The notes under the pieces are model-generated. The model ran no database searches and had not been told where the DNA came from. It saw nothing but the letters and a program-made list of their open reading frames with translations. Shown here in pieces: positions 5,813 through 10,589 of a stretch of DNA of 10,589 bases. Source of the stretch: Verrucomicrobiia bacterium (GTDB lineage: Bacteria > Verrucomicrobiota > Verrucomicrobiae > Limisphaerales > UBA11358). Location of the stretch: contig JASHZU010000301.1 in NCBI GenBank assembly GCA_030042375.1, forward strand, positions 1 to 10,589, read 5' to 3'. Position 1 is the first letter of the stretch; each line of letters begins with the position of its first letter. The position numbers and the translations under genes were made by a program.

Positions 5813-6997
5813 TTAGGCGACAGTCGGCGCCCCAAAATACTTTTGCAGCACCAATGCGACAATTCCCCGCAGCCTCGGTTGCGATTCCGGGCTGCTGGCC
5901 ATGATTCTAACCGCCGGATGGGTGGATGCCCACTTGCGAACCACCTTATCTATAATGGGATGAACCCGGTTCCATATGTGCGTTACATCTCCCACAACGA
6001 CAATGACATCGGGCGCAAGTCCCATCACAAGCATGGCAATGCCTTTACCCAAATATTTGGCCATGCGCTCCAAAGTCTCTACCGCCAGCGGCTCCTTATG
6101 TTGCGCTCGTGCTAAAATTTCCGTGAGCGTCTTTACCTGGTTTTTCCCATGCCCCGCTTCATTGTAATAACGTATTGCTGCTGAATTAGATGCAAAAACT
6201 TCCCAACAACCTTTGTTGCCGCAACCACACAGGGGGCCATTTTCATCAATCGTAACATGGCCGAATTCCCCGGCCATGCCGGAAGTCCCACGCACTAGCT
6301 GGCCGTTTAAGATCATTCCCACCCCAATACCTTCAGAAACTGTCACGACAACAATATTTCTCACCCCTTCCGGATGCTTGCCAAACCAAAATTCCGAGAG
6401 AGCGCAGGCATTCGCCGCATTCTCCATACTCACGGGAAGTCCAGTAGCATTTTCAAGCTGGCCTTTCAAATCTGCCGCATGCCATCCGAGATTTGGGGAG
6501 AAAATAAATTTCTGCGAATACAAATCCACACGACCAGGCAGACTTACCCCAATGCCTTCATAAGCCATCATTGGATATTGCTTCATCAGTTCGCGAACCC
6601 AGGTGTTAAATTTGGTCACAAAAATGGCCGAGGTGCGGGGCGTAGAGATGGTTTCCTGGGCTAAAAAATGGCCGCTGAGATTGGCCAGGCCGATATCCGT
6701 CGTCAATGGCTGGATATTGATTCCGAAGATGCCAGCCCGATTGTCGTTCAGATGCAAAAACGTTGAGCTTCGTCCGCGTGGCAATTGGCCGACAGCGCCT
6801 TCGCGCAGCCAGCCCTCGGCAATCAGTTGTTCCGTAATGACTGAGATGGTGCTGCGCTGCAACCCGGATTGGCGCATCAAATCGGCACGAGAGATCGGTT
6901 GGTGTTTCCGCACCAGGTTGAGCATGATCCGACTGTTGATATCACGCGCCGTCTCGCTCGTTGCCACCTGAAAATTGTTCAAATCAATTTTGCGCAT
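5813..6997 (-). CDS. ROK-family transcriptional repressor, paralog 2 (NagC/XylR type)
   Basis: A 394-aa tandem paralog of the neighbouring ROK1 gene. Its first 42 residues are identical to ROK1, and only 8 of the first 94 differ (43 His>Gln, 51 Val>Ile, 62, 68, 77, 78, 85, 86). The ROK domain is more diverged, by eye roughly 60-65% identical. The zinc site is intact (His247, Cys257, Cys259, Cys264), but the kinase catalytic position 194 is Ala (ENAANACAL), so phosphotransfer is very unlikely. ATG at 6997 is preferred over an in-frame GTG at 7024 because both paralogs share the MRKIDLNNFQ start; a GAGGA lies about 10 nt upstream. A perfect inverted-repeat operator is at 7090-7106, in the gap after the DUF2264 gene. 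The two paralogs probably read the same DNA sites while sensing different sugars, or form heterodimers. It may also be read through from the SDR-DUF2264 transcript. Confidence 0.93.
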   Translation of the reverse strand: MRKIDLNNFQVATSETARDINSRIMLNLVRKHQPISRADLMRQSGLQRSTISVITEQLIAEGWLREGAVGQLPRGRSSTFLHLNDNRAGIFGINIQPLTTDIGLANLSGHFLAQETISTPRTSAIFVTKFNTWVRELMKQYPMMAYEGIGVSLPGRVDLYSQKFIFSPNLGWHAADLKGQLENATGLPVSMENAANACALSEFWFGKHPEGVRNIVVVTVSEGIGVGMILNGQLVRGTSGMAGEFGHVTIDENGPLCGCGNKGCWEVFASNSAAIRYYNEAGHGKNQVKTLTEILARAQHKEPLAVETLERMAKYLGKGIAMLVMGLAPDVIVVVGDVTHIWNRVHPIIDKVVRKWASTHPAVRIMASSPESQPRLRGIVALVLQKYFGAPTVA

Positions 6998-7089
6998 GGG
7001 CGTAAAATTCCTCAGATTTTTCACTTTATCGAAAATACCAGCCGAACGATACTTCTATTTTTAATGAGGATTATCGTGGGATTTTTGTA

Positions 7090-7106
7090 TTCGAGCCTCG
7101 AACAAA
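7090..7106 (+). promoter_or_regulatory. ROK-type operator upstream of ROK2
   Basis: TTCGAGCCTCGAACAAA contains a perfect inverted repeat, TTCGA-GCC-TCGAA, plus the CAAA extension shared with the ROK1 sites. It lies 92 nt upstream of the ROK2 ATG (6997) and 46 nt past the DUF2264 stop. I could not assign a convincing -35/-10 pair for ROK2, so whether this site blocks initiation or acts as a roadblock to read-through is open. Confidence 0.7.
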
Positions 7107-7152
7107 ATCACTAAAACCCATGATCACTCTTACGGCTGAACCAGATAAAAAA

Positions 7153-9264
7153 TCAGCACGATTTGAAGCCATCAATGTCTTTGAAATCAACGATGTATTG
7201 CCTGTTGTTTGCCAACGTTATCCCGGCGCCAAGAACCGATCCTGAGCGAGTGACGTCCGTAACCTCGAATCCCTTTATCGGAGATAATTGTTCCTTTGTC
7301 CATGGACTATCATCGGTCTTGTGCAGCATTACGGTAATCATCAATTCCATAGGCGGATTTTTTGCGGTTCGCTTCCGATAAGCAAGCAGGACGGTGCTTT
7401 CATCAGCTTCGGCATTAAAACCAGTGTGAACGCGATGCTCCAGCCTGTCCCAGCCATGATAGGCAATCAACGCCACCTGCCGGCCTAGGATGGAAGCCGT
7501 CAGCGCCATTTTGGCACCGTCTGTTAAATTTAGTACGCTGGCTTTTTTTCCTCCTGAATGTGGAAGACCGAAATGGCCCAACGTCAGCTCATGCTCGAAT
7601 GCGAGACGGCATCGGTCAACCCGCACAACCCCCCCCGGGATGGTAATCTCTCCCAAATCAATGATATATCCGACCCCATTATTCGGTGGTTTGCGCATAA
7701 TCAACTGCCGGTACAGCACATCGTTCCGCACACCGTTGAAAAGAATGCTTTGCGAGGTGGAATAGTTCTGGGAAACCGCATTGTCCACGGCGCGGCCGGT
7801 CAGGTAGAAATTAATGTCCACACCGCGCAAATCGCGCGGGTCGAGGCTGCGGAAGCTGTATTCCTGCGAGGTGCCTCCTTGTGGATTATGATCTTCCCAA
7901 GGGAAATGAGTATTAAAGACGATTTTGGAATAGTTGTGATCGTCATCATAAACCTTGCCCGAAATAATTTCGGAAGTTCCGCTGCTGCCATGATTGACCA
8001 GCACCAAACCGGGCTTTTCCAGGATGGTCCTTTTGGAATCGTGTCCCAGCCCGCTCCACATCCCGTCGTTTTCTTTCGCGGTCCAAAACGGAGAATCTTC
8101 GGGCAAAGCCAGGGCAATAAAGGGAAGAAACATGATGAACGGGCTGGCCGGGCAGCTATAATTCTGGATGGCAAACTCGCGATGGCCATAAAAACCCAGG
8201 CTGGGAATGTCGTTCTCATAAAAATCCTCCCGCGTGGTAAACTGCAACAGTGAACCGGAACAAAGCCGGCGCGCCCATCCGGGTTCAATCGGCGGGCTCG
8301 ACTTGAGCATAAACGACGCCGGAAATCCGCCGGAAATCCAAAGCCGATAACAGATGCTGCGTGCCCACATGTTAATGTAGCCGTCGCGACCAAAAAAGTT
8401 CGGATAAGTTATAAACAATTCATTAAAACTTTTTTCCAGGAGAGCAGCTATTTCCGGATAATGTTCATGGCCAAATGCGAGGTTCCAAATCGTCCCATAA
8501 ACGACGAACAGGCTAATCGTGTAATAATTGTAACTTTGTTCCAGGTACCAGCCGTCGCCGGCATGATATGAGGCGATCCACAAGAGATGGCTTTTCAACA
8601 GTTCATCGTCGACGGCATAGCCTTTCTTCCGGAGAAAGGAGAGCGCGCAGATATTAAACAAACGCCAGTTGTTCTGAGTGGTTCGATGATGGGCCCATTT
8701 AGAGATGGCCGCGGCAACTTCGTCCTGTTGCTGCCTGGTCCAATGCGGCCAGAGCACATCGGGCATAAGCAGCATGGTCTTGGTCCAACCGCCAAATTCG
8801 CAGGTGAATTGGTAGGTGGCATCGGGCAAGTCATCAGGCATGGGGATGCTGTTGGGGTGGCCCGGAGTGAGCGCATTATAAAAATGGCGGCAATAATAAT
8901 CACGCAGCTTGATGCCTTTGATGCTAATCTCCGGATCCACATGCATCAGCGGCGCAGCCAGATTGAATGTGCGCTCTAAAGCCTCGAATTCGTGCGACCG
9001 TGTTCGCCAGGGCGGATCGTTGGGCTGGGGATAGGATTTGCTACCGGGAATGGCTGGGAACACGATGGGCTGGTCAAACGACTGCACATGATGAAACGCC
9101 CGTTCCAGGATATACCGGGCGCAGTCGATGTAATGCCTTCGAACCATCCCGGTCAATGGACTCAAAGTGAAATCGGGATTTTTTACTTCGAAGGCCTTCT
9201 TCATGGATTCTATTTTAGAAAATAAATTGGGATCTGTTTTCAACGGTAGCACTAAGGATCTCAT
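7153..9264 (-). CDS. DUF2264 domain protein, putative glycoside hydrolase-like enzyme
   Basis: A 703-aa protein of the DUF2264 (PF10022) type. Recognisable blocks are RSHEFEALERTF (89-100), QFTCEFGGW (152-160), NNWRLFNICALSFL (198-211), HAGDGWYLEQSYNYY (234-248) and FGRDGYINMWARSICYR (291-307), all in the N-terminal 400 residues, which should form an alpha/alpha-toroid. The C-terminal 300 residues look beta-rich, as in many alpha/alpha-barrel glycan enzymes. I recall that DUF2264 members have been linked to beta-glucuronidase activity (CAZy GH154), but cannot verify this here. No signal peptide is visible, so it is probably cytoplasmic and acts on imported oligosaccharides. ATG at 9264 has a GGA about 9 nt upstream; an in-frame ATG at 9204 is the alternative. 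It follows the SDR gene by 24 bp, so they form an operon. A run of eight G (minus strand) interrupts an otherwise normal coding stretch at 7629-7636. Confidence 0.85.
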   Translation of the reverse strand: MRSLVLPLKTDPNLFSKIESMKKAFEVKNPDFTLSPLTGMVRRHYIDCARYILERAFHHVQSFDQPIVFPAIPGSKSYPQPNDPPWRTRSHEFEALERTFNLAAPLMHVDPEISIKGIKLRDYYCRHFYNALTPGHPNSIPMPDDLPDATYQFTCEFGGWTKTMLLMPDVLWPHWTRQQQDEVAAAISKWAHHRTTQNNWRLFNICALSFLRKKGYAVDDELLKSHLLWIASYHAGDGWYLEQSYNYYTISLFVVYGTIWNLAFGHEHYPEIAALLEKSFNELFITYPNFFGRDGYINMWARSICYRLWISGGFPASFMLKSSPPIEPGWARRLCSGSLLQFTTREDFYENDIPSLGFYGHREFAIQNYSCPASPFIMFLPFIALALPEDSPFWTAKENDGMWSGLGHDSKRTILEKPGLVLVNHGSSGTSEIISGKVYDDDHNYSKIVFNTHFPWEDHNPQGGTSQEYSFRSLDPRDLRGVDINFYLTGRAVDNAVSQNYSTSQSILFNGVRNDVLYRQLIMRKPPNNGVGYIIDLGEITIPGGVVRVDRCRLAFEHELTLGHFGLPHSGGKKASVLNLTDGAKMALTASILGRQVALIAYHGWDRLEHRVHTGFNAEADESTVLLAYRKRTAKNPPMELMITVMLHKTDDSPWTKEQLSPIKGFEVTDVTRSGSVLGAGITLANNRQYIVDFKDIDGFKSC

Positions 9265-9288
9265 AAACTTTGTTCCAAATAAAAAATC

Positions 9289-10589
<1,301 letters not shown>

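Noticed and set aside
5795..5819. CGCCT...AGGCG hairpin as a terminator of ROK2
   Set aside because: A 5-bp stem with a 15-nt loop, no T-tract in the right place, and it overlaps the ROK2 stop codon.

Overview
The window looks like a carbohydrate-utilisation locus from a bacterium of the Verrucomicrobia/PVC type, probably in or near the Pedosphaera/Limisphaerales group. This rests on three family-level clues: a pseudopilin-like protein with the [19 protein letters not shown] start and a degenerate H-X9-DG tail, a large Asn/Thr/Gly-rich secreted protein ending in the 'TSTTNLTSGNW ... FFRV' pattern common in that phylum, and the mix of DUF2264, ROK, AraC and GH43 genes. No database search was possible.

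Layout from right to left. At the right edge (10164-10589, + strand) is the start of a secreted GH43 glycosidase (beta-xylosidase / alpha-arabinofuranosidase type), cut by the window end. Divergent from it, and all on the minus strand, are an SDR oxidoreductase (9289-10047) and a DUF2264 protein (7153-9264), 24 bp apart. Next come two tandem paralogous ROK repressors, ROK2 (5813-6997) and ROK1 (4383-5591), a sensor-less AraC-type regulator (3820-4323), and a pseudopilin-like protein 12 bp after it (2893-3807). Last is a large secreted beta-rich protein (234-2747), closed by a strong Rho-independent terminator (174-202). The first 173 bases appear to be the promoter of another leftward gene whose start codon may lie at position 6.

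The most notable content is regulatory. (1) A 40-bp element occurs three times (71-110, 2841-2880, 10100-10139), each time in the same orientation relative to a downstream gene: the unseen left gene, the large secreted protein, and GH43. Each copy has TCCAT repeated exactly 21 bp apart plus an AGGAT arm, and 26 of 40 positions are invariant in all three. A 21-bp direct repeat is the classic AraC-family operator geometry, and an AraC-family gene lies in the locus. (2) A different element, TTCGA-N3-TCGAA followed by CAAA, lies upstream of both ROK genes (5629-5645, 5681-5697, 7090-7106) with a degenerate copy before the AraC gene (4340-4356). It fits a ROK operator. Two ROK1 copies bracket a recognisable promoter.

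Inferred circuit: two ROK paralogs with nearly identical DNA-binding domains but diverged effector domains sense sugars, control their own genes and perhaps the AraC gene. The AraC-type protein, or a homologue elsewhere, then activates the enzyme and surface-protein promoters carrying the 21-bp direct repeats. The likely substrate is a plant hemicellulose such as (glucurono)arabinoxylan. That is an inference from GH43 and the neighbouring families and is not shown by the sequence.
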